In this document: positions 39,271-47,740 of the stretch, piece by piece
Layout: each line of letters begins with the position of its first letter
How positions within the stretch are numbered: the stretch's first letter is position 1
DNA from: Mesorhizobium sp. CA14
Lineage (GTDB): Bacteria > Pseudomonadota > Alphaproteobacteria > Rhizobiales > Rhizobiaceae
Direction of reading: 5' to 3'
DNA: 64,000 nucleotides
Assembly: GCF_020165195.1 (NCBI RefSeq)
Contig: NZ_JAIUHR010000005.1
Location: 62,001 to 126,000, forward strand
Made by a program: the position numbers and the translations under genes
Notes under the pieces: model-generated
Database searches by the model: none
What the model was told of the DNA's origin: nothing
What the model saw: only the letters and a program-made list of their open reading frames with translations

Positions 39271-39363
39271 GCCAACGCCCGCCCCACGACCCGTCCGATC
39301 GGCTTTTCGGCCGCAGACAGTTTGATATTCGCGTTTCCCGCCGCAAAGCCCTCACATGCGGCG

Positions 39364-39397
39364 GGGTGCATGCCCCCGCTGGCAGGGACATGCACCC
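39364..39397. repeat. Inverted repeat in the pqqA-pqqB leader
   Basis: GGGTGCATG (39364-39372) pairs with CATGCACCC (39389-39397). It lies seven bases after the pqqA stop in transcript order and has no T-run. A hairpin here could protect a short pqqA message or attenuate into pqqB. Confidence 0.5.
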
Positions 39398-39404
39398 TTG
39401 CGGC

Positions 39405-39500
39405 CTACTTCCTGGGAGGAATTTCAGCAGGCAGATACCGCGAAATTTCGAAGCCCGCAGCGACCTGGCACATGGTCGGTTTCTTCCAGCTCTTCTTCAT
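39405..39500 (-). CDS. pqqA: PqqA, PQQ precursor peptide
   Basis: 31 residues, opening MKKSWKKPTMCQVAAGFEIS and closing RYLPAEIPPRK. It contains the crosslinked Glu18 and Tyr22 in the invariant E-x3-Y spacing (FEISRY). AGAGGAG precedes ATG 39500. The gene is too short for routine ORF calling but is unmistakable and in the expected place before pqqB. Confidence 0.93.
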   Translation of the reverse strand: MKKSWKKPTMCQVAAGFEISRYLPAEIPPRK

Positions 39501-39912
39501 CGCATTCTCCTCTTCTGCCAGCCCGAAGGAGCCGGTCATGTCTTTGGCTCCATCGCGGGCGGGCGCAATGGCTCGTCCATCACTTCACAAATGGACAAAT
39601 GAAACACTGCGTTCTCAAACAACCAAATCGAAGATCGGTTCCTTTCCTCCGTCGCCTCTTTCGTTTTCACGACCGGCGAACTCATCTCGTTCGCGCCCGC
39701 GCGGCGAGCCAAGCCAATTCACCAAGCATTTCCTCCCGTGTCCTTGGCGGCGCGAGGGGTCGTAGGCGGTGATCGCTCCGGCCAAAAACAGCAGCGTGCA
39801 TCCGGCGACAACGCCCAGTCGACAGCCGGGTAAAGCGCTTCAGGGCAAAGTAGCAGATCAAGCGAGCTTCGCGCGGTTGGCGAGAGCCGAAGCGCCAGCA
39901 CAGGCTGCGGGA
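39501..39912. other. Region upstream of pqqA
   Basis: About 410 bases holding the presumed pqq promoter; no match to the stress consensus was seen. A minus-strand hydrophobic stretch (VVAGCTLLFLAGAITAYDPS, about 39760-39820) looks protein-like but lacks a start. Confidence 0.4.
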
Positions 39913-40500
39913 TCAACTTGGCGTCGCCCGTTCGCCCACCTCTTCGATTTTGTCCAGAACAGCTTCGGGTGCCACGTCGCGCTTGAGCTCCTTCAGCTCG
40001 TCGTCACCTTTGGTATCCACGTCCAGCCGCTTGGCAATCTCTTCGACCAGTTTGATGAGCTTGGTTGTCTCATGTTCATTCAGCAGACTGACCTGCAGAT
40101 CGAGGTCTGCCCTGGCATTGTCCTCGGCCGCCATGCGGTTCTGGTTGATCAGAACGAATGTCGACAGAAAGATCGCCTCGACCGAGGCGAACATGGCCAG
40201 GATGACCAACGATGGATCAAACGGCTTTATGAAGGTTACGATGCCGAGATTGAGTGCGATCCACGCCCCAAACAAGACAAGGTGGATATAGACGAACATC
40301 ATGCTGCCGGCGAAGCTGCTGATAGCTGCGGCCGTGCGTTGCTCCAGGGATGCAGACTTCGCGTCGCGTTTCCGTCTCGCGACCAACGCCTCTATGTTCC
40401 GCGCCAGGGCAGGGCTGAGGCCTTCCGCCGCCGGGGTGGTTGGCGTGCCGTAGCCCTTGCTGTCGGGGGCGGCCGTGGCACCCATTCTTGTCTCTCCCAT
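39913..40500 (-). CDS. DUF1003 membrane protein
   Basis: 195 residues. A basic N-terminal region (ALARNIEALVARRKRDAKSA) precedes two membrane helices: FAGSMMFVYIHLVLFGAWIA and FDPSLVILAMFASVEAIFLS. The conserved loop TFVLINQNRMAAEDNARADL and a coiled C-terminus rich in Lys/Glu follow. This is the DUF1003 layout of small inner-membrane proteins of unknown role. No ribosome-binding site is obvious. Confidence 0.8.
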   Translation of the reverse strand: MGETRMGATAAPDSKGYGTPTTPAAEGLSPALARNIEALVARRKRDAKSASLEQRTAAAISSFAGSMMFVYIHLVLFGAWIALNLGIVTFIKPFDPSLVILAMFASVEAIFLSTFVLINQNRMAAEDNARADLDLQVSLLNEHETTKLIKLVEEIAKRLDVDTKGDDELKELKRDVAPEAVLDKIEEVGERATPS

Positions 40501-40766
40501 CTAGGCTGCCTAACTCCCTGTTCGACAATTCGCTCCATTTTGCTCGGCTTCGAACGCGCGCATCCACGTTCCTGTCGCCAATGCTGCCGCCGCATTGGCG
40601 AATCCTGCGGATCACCGCTCGTCATTCCTCGGCGTTGGTTGCGTGGCCGCAGAGCCTATTAACGGCCATGTCTGTGCGCCGAAAAATCGACCAGACCGCG
40701 AAGCTAGTCGGAGAGTGGTCTCTTTCCCCCGCGGCGCTAGCGTCACCCTTCCAGGAAAAGGGATGG

Positions 40767-40979
40767 TCAAGCGGACCTTTTGCGCTGATGACGGCTGCGG
40801 CCAAATTGCTTTAAAGCTGCGGCGAAGGCGTGACCTGCCTGGTCGCATTTTTCGCGAGAAGGACCGTTGCTTTCGATGACGACGATAGCCTGCCTTACCG
40901 TCAACCCGTGCTTTTCTGCGAATTCGACCGGGTCATACGCCTGGTTCCACTGATGTCCGGTTCGATTCACACTCTGCAT
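40767..40979 (-). CDS. DUF3606-like small protein
   Basis: 70 residues from ATG 40979 (GGGAG upstream). NQAYDPVEFAEKHGLTVRQA and IVVIESNGPSREKCDQAGHA followed by a basic tail resemble DUF3606: an F-A-x-K-x-G-L-T helix-turn, then a helix with an Asn turn. Related to 8156-8338. Function unknown. Confidence 0.55.
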   Translation of the reverse strand: MQSVNRTGHQWNQAYDPVEFAEKHGLTVRQAIVVIESNGPSREKCDQAGHAFAAALKQFGRSRHQRKRSA

Positions 40980-41010
40980 GAAAGCTCCCACTTGTGGTTG
41001 GCAGCACTGC

Positions 41011-41035
41011 AACGTGCGGAGGTCCGCAAGGTTTC
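41011..41035 (-). promoter_or_regulatory. Weak EcfG-like promoter (GAAAC variant)
   Basis: On the minus strand GAAAC (41035-41031), 16 bases, CGTT (41014-41011), 32 bases before ATG 40979. The -35 has one mismatch, the same variant as at 7843-7867. Confidence 0.3.
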
Positions 41036-41155
41036 AGTTTATATGACTGATCATCGCAATTCAGGCCGAGCAGTGCACGTCGCTTCCCTTGCCGTTGCGC
41101 GCGTGAACGGCAGTTGGCAAATGATTTGACTTGAAGATCTATCGGACCTCGCGGC

Positions 41156-41461
41156 TTAAATCAGCGTGATCGGCATATAGCGAATAATCACCTTCTCCTG
41201 CCGGAAACGCCTCTCCAGCGCCGTACGGCGATCACGCCACTCACGTAGGTCGATCTCCTCGGTCATGACTTCAAAGATGACGATCTTGTCGGCGTTTGAC
41301 TCGGCATCCTTTCTCCACAAACCATCCGCAGGAGCCTGAAGATAGGCGGTAACACCCTCGAAGCGGCTCGCCAGTTCTTCCTTTACCCTCTCGAAGTCTT
41401 CTTGGGCGAAAGGCTGACCGTCATTATCCATGCAGGGAAGCAGTATTTGAACAAGGTGCAT
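41156..41461 (-). CDS. Conserved hypothetical protein
   Basis: 101 residues. MHLVQILLPCMDNDGQPFAQ, VKEELASRFEGVTAYLQAPA, LWRKDAESNADKIVIFEVMT and REWRDRRTALERRFRQEKVI form a compact alpha/beta protein. I recall similar sequences in many proteobacteria without known function. It starts five bases after the stop of the flavoprotein gene and is probably co-transcribed with it. Confidence 0.6.
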   Translation of the reverse strand: MHLVQILLPCMDNDGQPFAQEDFERVKEELASRFEGVTAYLQAPADGLWRKDAESNADKIVIFEVMTEEIDLREWRDRRTALERRFRQEKVIIRYMPITLI

Positions 41462-41466
41462 GGCGG

Positions 41467-42396
41467 TCAGTGACGAAAGCCGTGGTTGGTGTCTGCAAGT
41501 TGATTGTGAATGTCCGTGGCCGCGATCGCGGCGTCGCCGAACGCTACCGCGATCTGGTTGATTTCGTTCACCACATCACCAGCGGCATAGAGACCGGGCA
41601 CAACGGTTCGCTGGTGCGCATCTACAATAAGGTATCCGAGGTCGTCGCAAGTCGCCCCGAGGTCTATCCCAAACTTAGCCCCTGTCCTGCATCCCATCGC
41701 CGGATAGATCGCATCGAATGCGCCGGTCGCTCCGCCGGAGAGTACGACAATGGCATGTTCACCGAGCGGGCGGAGCGAATTGGGAATGCAGGCCTCAACC
41801 CGGATTCCAGCCTCCCTCAGTGGGCCTGAGCAATCATCCATTCGACACGCCCCGTCGGTCGCAAGTACGGTAAGGTCGCGGGTGTAGGTTCGCATGAACG
41901 ACGCCTTCTTCACCGCCTCTTTCAAAGGGCCCATTACTGCGACACGCTTATCGATGACCTCGTAGCCATCGCAGATCGGGCAAAGGCGCATTGTCCCCCC
42001 TCTAATCATGTCGGTAGCCAGTGGGATGTCAGGAAGCGTGTCGACCACACCCGTTGCCAGGAGCACCGCACGGGCTCGAACGGATGTTGGGCCGGCAGCA
42101 ATAAACTCGCTCCCGTCGCGCTTGATATCTTGGACTGCTTCGTCCCTAAGCTCCGCGCCGCTCAGCAAGGCTTGTTGCCGCAAACGATTTAGCAGGTCAG
42201 GGCCGGATAGACCGTTGGGAAAACCGGGACAGTTGCGGGTAATCGGAATGAGCTTCGCGCGGCTTTCACCGGCATCGAAAAGAACGACTCGACGACGGAA
42301 GCGGCCGAGATAAGTCGCGGCCGCGAGCCCGGCGGGGCCACCTCCAACTATCAAGCAGTCAATTTGCTCAGCGCGATGATGTCCCTGATCTGTCAC
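41467..42396 (-). CDS. Thioredoxin-reductase-like FAD/NAD(P) oxidoreductase
   Basis: 309 residues. N-terminal FAD motif CLIVGGGPAGLAAATYLGRF, redox pair in RLCPICDGYEV (C-P-I-C, not the usual C-A-T-C), a weakened second Rossmann motif (VAVMGPLKEAVKKASF in place of GGGNSA), and the C-terminal VPGLYAAGDVVNEINQIAVA. Group: thioredoxin-reductase-like class II flavoproteins, some of which do not reduce thioredoxin. The degenerate NAD(P) motif suggests an altered partner. First gene of a two-gene operon. Confidence 0.8.
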   Translation of the reverse strand: MTDQGHHRAEQIDCLIVGGGPAGLAAATYLGRFRRRVVLFDAGESRAKLIPITRNCPGFPNGLSGPDLLNRLRQQALLSGAELRDEAVQDIKRDGSEFIAAGPTSVRARAVLLATGVVDTLPDIPLATDMIRGGTMRLCPICDGYEVIDKRVAVMGPLKEAVKKASFMRTYTRDLTVLATDGACRMDDCSGPLREAGIRVEACIPNSLRPLGEHAIVVLSGGATGAFDAIYPAMGCRTGAKFGIDLGATCDDLGYLIVDAHQRTVVPGLYAAGDVVNEINQIAVAFGDAAIAATDIHNQLADTNHGFRH

Positions 42397-42810
42397 GACC
42401 TAAATCCCAACGAGCTCACTTGAACCCCTGAGAGTGGATCGTGACAGGCCGCGGGCTTGCGGATTAAGGTGCCTAGGACTGCCTTGCTCTTCGCACCTGT
42501 CTATAAGGAAAAGCATTCGAGGCGAGGGAGCTCTCCTCCTCAACTTGCCCAGACGGAATGGAAGTTTTGTCGTTAGTCTGTTCATAAACGATACAGTCCT
42601 GTGGCATCCCCTTTCGCTTTTAAAGCGCACGCCGATGTTTGGTTCAGGAATTTCCGCGCAGCGCGTCACTGCTTGTCAGGCGCGTTTGGCGTCCTCGATG
42701 CCGTAAACACCTCACGCACGCCGCTAATGTAGCGCTTCGCGCAGGCTCCTCGCGCTTGTCGTTCGCGCATATGGGATTAAGGTACCTTTGAAGGTGGACA
42801 GGGGACAAGA
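42397..42810. other. Intergenic region, about 410 bases
   Basis: No supported gene. A short minus-strand frame at about 42670-42770 (MRERQARGACAKRYISGVRE) is protein-like but only 34 codons. No stress-type promoter match was seen before the kinase at 42811. Confidence 0.4.
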
Positions 42811-44820
42811 TTGTCTCGTCGATCGGCACGCGCCCATCTGCTTGGACTAATCGCGGCAGCCGTGTTGCCGGTCTGGCTTTTCGCTGCCTATCTATTGGTG
42901 ACGTACGCACTGCATGAAAGGTCGCGGATCGAGCAGGAAGCCCTGTGGACCGCTCGACAGGTATCGCTGGTGGTCGAAGGCGAACTCTCTAATCTCAAGG
43001 CGGTTCTTGACGGCCTCTCCAGGTCCCCGGCTCTGGTCAATGGAGACTTGCTGGCCTTTGGCGCAGAAGCGCGCCGCCTTGTCCAAGGGACGGACGAGGT
43101 AATCACACTGCGGAATCTCGACGGTCGCCAGTTGGCAAGCACCGGACCTGAGCTGGCCTCCGACATGCCTTTAACAACACCGCTTACAGTTGACGAACGC
43201 GAGCAACTGAAACTGGCTGGAATTCTCGTCGGCAACGTGTTCGCCGGGCACAGGGCTAACGAGTATCGCGTCGCCGTCACTGCGCAGGTGTCGGGCTTCA
43301 GCGGCGAACCGTTATTCCTTTCGGTATCAGTTCCTACCGAGCGCATCCGCCTTGCCATGCTGCCAGCGGTTCCGGAGGGATGGACGGTCGGCGTCGGGGA
43401 CCGCGAGGGAAAATATGTCGCCAGATCCAAAATGCATGATCAGGTCGCCGGCAGGCCCGGTTTGCCTGAATACGTGGCCAAGGTCGTGGGCCGCTCCGGA
43501 ACCTTCCAGTCTCAGAATTTCGAAGGGAAGAGATTGCTGGCTGGATACTTTCGATCACCCTATTCTGGTTGGTTTTACACCGCCAACATTCCACTATCCC
43601 AGCTCCAGGCGCCACTCTGGTGGTCGTTCGCGCAGATCGGAGGGATCGGTCTTTCGGCGCTGCTTTTCTCGCTCGCCCTGGCCTACTTCGTCGGCAGGAG
43701 GTTCACCAAGGCCACCGCAGATCTCGTCGGGCGAGCCGATGCGCTCGGCAGCGGCCACGCTGTGGAGCCGATTCTTACCTCGGTCGCGGAATTCGATACG
43801 ATTGGTCAGGCCATGATCGCGGCAGAGCAAGCAATTGCGGAGCGCACGCGCGAGTTGGAAACGGTCTTAGAGACGGTTCCCGCTGCGGTCTGGTTTACCT
43901 ATGACCCGCAGGCGCGCCAAGTTATCCGCAACCGGTTTGCGGCGGAACTTATGGGTCTGTCGCCCGAGCCTCACAGGCCATTTGGAAAGCCGGATCTGGT
44001 GATCGATACTCTTGCCTACAAAAACGGCCAAACCATCAGCCGGGAGGACCGCCCGCTTAGCAAGGCAATGCGAGGTGAAGAGACCACCAACGAGGAATTT
44101 GCCTACACTCTTCCATCAGGGGCGCAGCGATATCTGCTTTCCAGCGCGCGGCCCATTCGCAGCTCGGAAGGGTCGGTGGTGGGCGCAGTGCAGATCAGCC
44201 TGGACATATCTGACCGCAAACGGGGGGAGGAACAGCGCCAGTTGCTCGTCAATGAACTGAACCATAGGGTCAAGAACACCCTTGCTGTGGTTCAGGCCAT
44301 AGCCGCCCAAACCATGCGCAACGCCAGCAGCCTGGCACAGGCTGGTCAGGCGCTTTCCAGCCGACTTGTGTCTCTGGCAAAGGCGCACGACATCTTGACC
44401 CGCGAGAACTGGAGCGGCGCCGACCTCAGCGCTCTGATTGCGGCCGCCGTTGAGGCGCATGCATCTCTCGACCGTTTCGACCTCAGCGGCGAACAAGTCT
44501 GGCTTCCACCCAACATCGCGCTCTCTTTCGCCCTAGCGCTTCATGAACTGACGACAAACGCGATCAAATATGGATCGCTCTCCAACGCAACGGGGTCTAT
44601 CGCGATCAATTGGAAGCTGCAGGAGGCTGGAGGCGACCGGGTTCTTGAGCTCGATTGGCATGAGAAGGGCGGTCCACCTGTCACCCCTGGGAAAAGTGGA
44701 TTTGGTACGCAGCTGCTCCAGCGGGTATTCGAGGGAAAGAACGCTGGTGGGGTGAAGATCACCTACGATCGGGCTGGTTTACATTGTGCGTTCCGCGTGA
44801 ACTTGAGCGAGGAAAGATAA
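42811..44820 (+). CDS. Membrane HWE-type sensor histidine kinase
   Basis: 669 residues from TTG 42811. Membrane helix 1 is at about 8-30 (AHLLGLIAAAVLPVWLFAAY), then a periplasmic sensor (about 35-270, dCache-like), helix 2 (about 272-297, GGIGLSALLFSLALAYFVG), a short HAMP-like linker, PAS (about 350-470), and an HWE kinase core with phospho-acceptor His485 in [20 protein letters not shown] and the HWE-type N box LALHELTTNAIKYGSLSNAT. Likely phosphorylates the single-receiver protein encoded 68 bases downstream. Confidence 0.9.
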   Translation: MSRRSARAHLLGLIAAAVLPVWLFAAYLLVTYALHERSRIEQEALWTARQVSLVVEGELSNLKAVLDGLSRSPALVNGDLLAFGAEARRLVQGTDEVITLRNLDGRQLASTGPELASDMPLTTPLTVDEREQLKLAGILVGNVFAGHRANEYRVAVTAQVSGFSGEPLFLSVSVPTERIRLAMLPAVPEGWTVGVGDREGKYVARSKMHDQVAGRPGLPEYVAKVVGRSGTFQSQNFEGKRLLAGYFRSPYSGWFYTANIPLSQLQAPLWWSFAQIGGIGLSALLFSLALAYFVGRRFTKATADLVGRADALGSGHAVEPILTSVAEFDTIGQAMIAAEQAIAERTRELETVLETVPAAVWFTYDPQARQVIRNRFAAELMGLSPEPHRPFGKPDLVIDTLAYKNGQTISREDRPLSKAMRGEETTNEEFAYTLPSGAQRYLLSSARPIRSSEGSVVGAVQISLDISDRKRGEEQRQLLVNELNHRVKNTLAVVQAIAAQTMRNASSLAQAGQALSSRLVSLAKAHDILTRENWSGADLSALIAAAVEAHASLDRFDLSGEQVWLPPNIALSFALALHELTTNAIKYGSLSNATGSIAINWKLQEAGGDRVLELDWHEKGGPPVTPGKSGFGTQLLQRVFEGKNAGGVKITYDRAGLHCAFRVNLSEER

Positions 44821-44837
44821 CATCCCGTAACGCTCAC

Positions 44838-44862
44838 GGAACATAAGTTCCGATCGGGCGTT
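44838..44862 (+). promoter_or_regulatory. Consensus EcfG-type promoter of the receiver gene
   Basis: GGAAC (44838-44842), 16 bases, CGTT (44859-44862): exact consensus, 26 bases before ATG 44889. The -35 lies within an inverted repeat GGAACATAAGTTCC. Confidence 0.55.
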
Positions 44863-44888
44863 GGGGTTCGCTCGGGGGGTACTTGCAT

Positions 44889-45278
44889 ATGGGCGATGGT
44901 GCGGTCCTAATCGTTGAAGACGAGACAATGATTTTGCTCGACCTGGAGTCTGCGCTTGAAGAAGCTGGCTTCGAAGTCGTCGGGGCAAATAACGCGGCGA
45001 GCGCGGTGGCCGCCTACGATGCCGACCCGGAAAAATTCAAAGCGCTGGTGACCGATATTCGTCTGGGTTCTGGCGAGACGGGATGGGAGCTGGCGCGACG
45101 TTTTCGCCGCACCAATAATGTCTTGCCGGTCGTCTACATAAGCGGCGACAGTGCGGCGCATTGGGCTCACGAAGGTGTCCCGAACAGCATCATGATTGCC
45201 AAGCCGTTCTTCATGCCACAGATAGTCACGGCGGTATCCACGTTGCTCAACCACCTGTCGACCATCGACGCATCCTAA
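44889..45278 (+). CDS. Single-domain response regulator
   Basis: 129 residues from ATG 44889. The receiver has AVLIVEDETMILLDLESALE, phospho-acceptor Asp56 in LVTDIRLG, Ser in VVYISGDSA and Lys in MIAKPFFMPQIV. There is no output domain. It sits directly behind an HWE kinase but has its own stress-type promoter, so it can be induced separately from the kinase. Confidence 0.85.
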   Translation: MGDGAVLIVEDETMILLDLESALEEAGFEVVGANNAASAVAAYDADPEKFKALVTDIRLGSGETGWELARRFRRTNNVLPVVYISGDSAAHWAHEGVPNSIMIAKPFFMPQIVTAVSTLLNHLSTIDAS

Positions 45279-45597
45279 CACGAGCCGTCGGAGCTAGACG
45301 CCTGATGCCGAAAGATGGATCGCCTGCAAGCAGCCGAGGACCAAACCGCGGCGCCGCTGGGAACGTCTCCCAGGAGAACTTCAACCGCACGATGAAGAAG
45401 ACGATCAAGGAAACGAGACCCAGGGACAAGGCCCCACCGCTGCCGAGCAAGAAGATGGTCAGGCCGCCGCCGGCGCGCCGGGATGCCGAGCGTTCCTGAT
45501 TCCGAACAGCAGATTGGGCGGCAATTGGACCGGCGCGGAGGCCGGTCGGCTGCCTGCAAGGCGGAATTAAGGACCCCAGCAACTTACGATTAGACAT
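45247..45597 (-). CDS. Small single-pass membrane protein (tentative)
   Basis: 116 residues from ATG 45597, with GGAGG six bases upstream. A basic N-terminus, then one strong membrane helix (GGLTIFLLGSGGALSLGLVS with LIVFFIVRL, about 44-72) and a basic Arg-rich C-terminus. The last 30 bases overlap the end of the response regulator on the other strand. The ribosome-binding site and hydrophobic segment favour a real gene; the Arg-rich tail is less convincing. Confidence 0.4.
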   Translation of the reverse strand: MSNRKLLGSLIPPCRQPTGLRAGPIAAQSAVRNQERSASRRAGGGLTIFLLGSGGALSLGLVSLIVFFIVRLKFSWETFPAAPRFGPRLLAGDPSFGIRRLAPTARVRMRRWSTGG

Positions 45598-45689
45598 CAG
45601 GCACCTCCACGCTCGAGAAAGGCAGACGGCGAGGACATCCCGATCGCCTATCTGCCTTAGCTGCCCTTGGAAGCCGACCGCTCGGGGCA

Positions 45690-45715
45690 GGAACAAAGCT
45701 TGCTCGCTCTGTGTT
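45690..45715 (+). promoter_or_regulatory. EcfG-like promoter with 17-base spacer
   Basis: GGAAC (45690-45694), 17 bases, tGTT (45712-45715), 33 bases before ATG 45748. Confidence 0.35.
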
Positions 45716-45747
45716 CGGAGAGGGAATGAACGTAGCAGAGATTGCAC

Positions 45748-45951
45748 ATGAAGGCTTATCGAGTGGAAGAGATGGACCGGGACAGAGTTGTGGCTGAACA
45801 TACCATCGAAGCCGATACGCCATGGGTGGCAGCTGAAACGGCAACGGGCAGTGGGGTCGTGAACACACGTGGCGACGAACAGCGCTGGATTCGAGTTACG
45901 GATGAGGCAGACAAGGTTGTGTACCGATTTGCTTTCAAGGGCTGTGGATAG
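45748..45951 (+). CDS. Small conserved protein (family of 14866 and 18051)
   Basis: 67 residues from ATG 45748. MKAYRVEEMDRDRVVAEHTI, ADTPWVAAETATGSGVV and RWIRVTDEADKVVYRFAFKG. Same order of blocks as 14866-15084 and as the interrupted copy at 18051-18398, so the genome holds at least three members. Function unknown; the upstream stress-type promoter suggests stress induction. Confidence 0.6.
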   Translation: MKAYRVEEMDRDRVVAEHTIEADTPWVAAETATGSGVVNTRGDEQRWIRVTDEADKVVYRFAFKGCG

Positions 45952-46381
45952 TAACCGCCGATTTTCATCATATCAGGGCATCGTAATTGGAGGCGCGTCC
46001 CACCCGCCTAATCTGTGCTCACTCAACTGAGCGTCCCGTCCGACGCTTTCAATACCGGATCCCCAATTCCAATCCACCTCGGCCGCTAGTTAGCGGACTG
46101 GATGTGGGAACAGCGTGTCGACGGCCCGACGAGAAAGATGACCTAGCTATCAGGATGCTGAACGCGATCCAAAGGCACCTGGGTCGCTTCCATCAGTTTG
46201 GCTTCTTCGGTGACGCAAGACCGGAATTGCGAGATGATCCTAATGCTCCCGTTTCGCAACGGACGCCTCAATGGTTTGCAGCGGTCGAAAACCGGGCCGA
46301 GTGGCGCAAGCTCTTCCAGTATGGGGGTACCTGCATGGCCCCACCTTCTAGGCGTGACCAGCTGTCATGCGGCGTGTTGGC
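45952..46381. other. Intergenic region, about 430 bases
   Basis: No supported gene; plus-strand frames are shadows of the next gene or not protein-like. Confidence 0.4.
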
Positions 46382-46708
46382 TCAGCTTTGTTCGCCCGAA
46401 TCTCGCATTTCCTCGATTTCTTCCGGCTCTTTGTCGTCTATTTCGGCGATCTCGTTGCGAGCCTTTTCGTTCGCCTTGATCAGCTCATCAAGTTTCGCCT
46501 GCAGGGCTTGGGTGTCGCGATGCTCGGCCCTTTGGATAAGCAGCGTCATTGCCCAGGTGATCAGCGTCGCGATGCCGTGCCAGTCGAGCGTTTCCCGCTC
46601 GAAGACAAACCACGAAACAGTGTAGCCGCCTAAAATCAAAAAGGCTGCCGGTCGGGACGTCAACGTGCCGACCTTGGTCAGCGCTTCTCGAAACTGCAAT
46701 GCTGCCAT
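46382..46708 (-). CDS. Low-affinity iron permease family protein
   Basis: 108 residues. Two membrane helices (FLILGGYTVSWFVFERETLD and HGIATLITWAMTLLIQRAEH), then a coiled-coil tail beginning DTQALQAKLDELIKANEKAR and ending Glu-rich. This is the bacterial short form of the Fet4-like family: helix, W-F/helix, QRAEHRDTxALQxKLDEL. A transport role is unproven for the short forms. A consensus stress promoter is so close that the message may be nearly leaderless. Confidence 0.8.
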   Translation of the reverse strand: MAALQFREALTKVGTLTSRPAAFLILGGYTVSWFVFERETLDWHGIATLITWAMTLLIQRAEHRDTQALQAKLDELIKANEKARNEIAEIDDKEPEEIEEMRDSGEQS

Positions 46709-46716
46709 GGCCTGCG

Positions 46717-46741
46717 AACGGCTGAGGGCGATCCGGGTTCC
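46717..46741 (-). promoter_or_regulatory. Consensus EcfG-type promoter
   Basis: On the minus strand GGAAC (46741-46737), 16 bases, CGTT (46720-46717). The expected start of transcription lies only a few bases before ATG 46708. Confidence 0.5.
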
Positions 46742-46759
46742 CGCCGAGTCGGCTTGGCG

Positions 46760-46999
46760 CTAGTCCGTCAGACGCCGCCTTGGAGAGACAGCGTAAGCGG
46801 CAAAGAGAGCCGAGAACATGATGAGGATGGGCAAGAGGAAGATCCAGAAGCCCACCGTGACGAACTTCGAGGTGGGGCCTTCCTCGCCATGCCGGGTCGC
46901 GGCCCAGGCTGCTTTGCCCAGACGAGGAGCTTGCCGCTTTGAGGGCAAAGCCCAGGGCAAATGACGAATTGCTAAAAAGCTGCTCGTCCAGGGGAACAT
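46760..46999 (-). CDS. Small membrane protein (tentative)
   Basis: 79 residues from ATG 46999. The convincing part is the C-terminus, TSKFVTVGFWIFLLPILIMF then SALFAAYAVSPRRRLTD, a single membrane helix with a basic end, as in short rhizobial membrane proteins. The upstream half is poor in protein character, so the true start may be further in. Confidence 0.35.
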   Translation of the reverse strand: MFPWTSSFLAIRHLPWALPSKRQAPRLGKAAWAATRHGEEGPTSKFVTVGFWIFLLPILIMFSALFAAYAVSPRRRLTD

Positions 47000-47017
47000 C
47001 GCAGCCGGCAGGAAGTT
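46993..47017 (+). promoter_or_regulatory. EcfG-type promoter of the 47043-48992 operon
   Basis: GGAAC (46993-46997), 16 bases, aGTT (47014-47017), 26 bases before ATG 47043. Confidence 0.5.
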
Positions 47018-47042
47018 CGAACTAGATCGAGGAGGCTGCACC

Positions 47043-47117
47043 ATGAACAGTGTCATCTATCTCATAGGTCTGATTGTCGTTGTGCTAGCAGTGCTTTCCT
47101 TCCTCGGCTTTCATTAG
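47043..47117 (+). CDS. 24-residue hydrophobic peptide
   Basis: ATG 47043 to TAG 47115-47117, preceded by GAGGAGG. The peptide reads MNSVIYLIGLIVVVLAVLSF then LGFH and is a single membrane helix. I recall similar short peptides in rhizobia ahead of stress genes. The stop is followed at once by the ribosome-binding site of the next gene (AGGAGG), which supports real translation and coupling. Too short for routine gene calling. Confidence 0.65.
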   Translation: MNSVIYLIGLIVVVLAVLSFLGFH

Positions 47118-47125
47118 GAGGCACC

Positions 47126-47740
47126 ATGCAGCGCGAGACTGATCGGGGTCCCGAGTCCGCCGACTTTGCCAAAGCGAAGGACGAAGTTTCCGACCGAATC
47201 CGGCAAGAAACGGAAAGCGCCGGCGAAGCTCTCCACGAGGCCCGCGACGAGGTCGCCCGCAGGGCTGGAGCTTATGCCGCCGAAGCCCAGCAGGCCGTCT
47301 CCGAAAAGGCCGAGCAGACGCAGCGCGATATCGGATCGAGCCTGTCCGCTTTCGGCGGCGCTTTGCGCGCCGCGAGCGATCACTTGGCTAACAGCGACCA
47401 GAGTGCGGCCTCGAAGTTCATGCAGGAGGCCGCAAGCGGGCTGGAGCGGCTGTCCTCCTCGTTGAAGGAGAAGCCGTTCGGACAAGTGCTCGAAGAAGTT
47501 CAGTCTTTTGGCCGCCAGAATCCTGGAGCGCTTCTTGCCGGTTCGGTTCTGGCGGGATTGGCACTTGGCCGCTTCATAAAGGCTTCCCCGCCCGGCACGC
47601 GCCACCCGACGCAGGATGCCACCACGCCCGAATACCCCGGACAAACCGGCCCGGGAACGAGCGCGCGCCGGGATAGCGTTCCAGCAAATTGGGGTTCCGA
47701 CGGCGGCATACCCGGCAAGGCAGCGGAGCTGAAGAAATGA
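47126..47740 (+). CDS. Stress-associated coiled-coil protein
   Basis: 204 residues, AGGAGG upstream. A long charged amphipathic helix (about 10-85: FAKAKDEVSDRIRQETESAG, EALHEARDEVARRAGAYAAE), SSLSAFGGALRAASDHLANS, then a short hydrophobic segment (NPGALLAGSVLAGLALGRFI, about 130-150) and a disordered Pro/Thr tail. Resembles proteins annotated as nutrient-deprivation-induced in rhizobia. It is probably anchored at the membrane by the hydrophobic segment. Its stop overlaps the next ATG. Confidence 0.7.
   Translation: MQRETDRGPESADFAKAKDEVSDRIRQETESAGEALHEARDEVARRAGAYAAEAQQAVSEKAEQTQRDIGSSLSAFGGALRAASDHLANSDQSAASKFMQEAASGLERLSSSLKEKPFGQVLEEVQSFGRQNPGALLAGSVLAGLALGRFIKASPPGTRHPTQDATTPEYPGQTGPGTSARRDSVPANWGSDGGIPGKAAELKK

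Noticed and set aside
44838..44851. GGAACATAAGTTCC as a bidirectional stress promoter
   Set aside because: The minus-strand reading has only 14 bases to a CGTT and no gene starts there in that direction.
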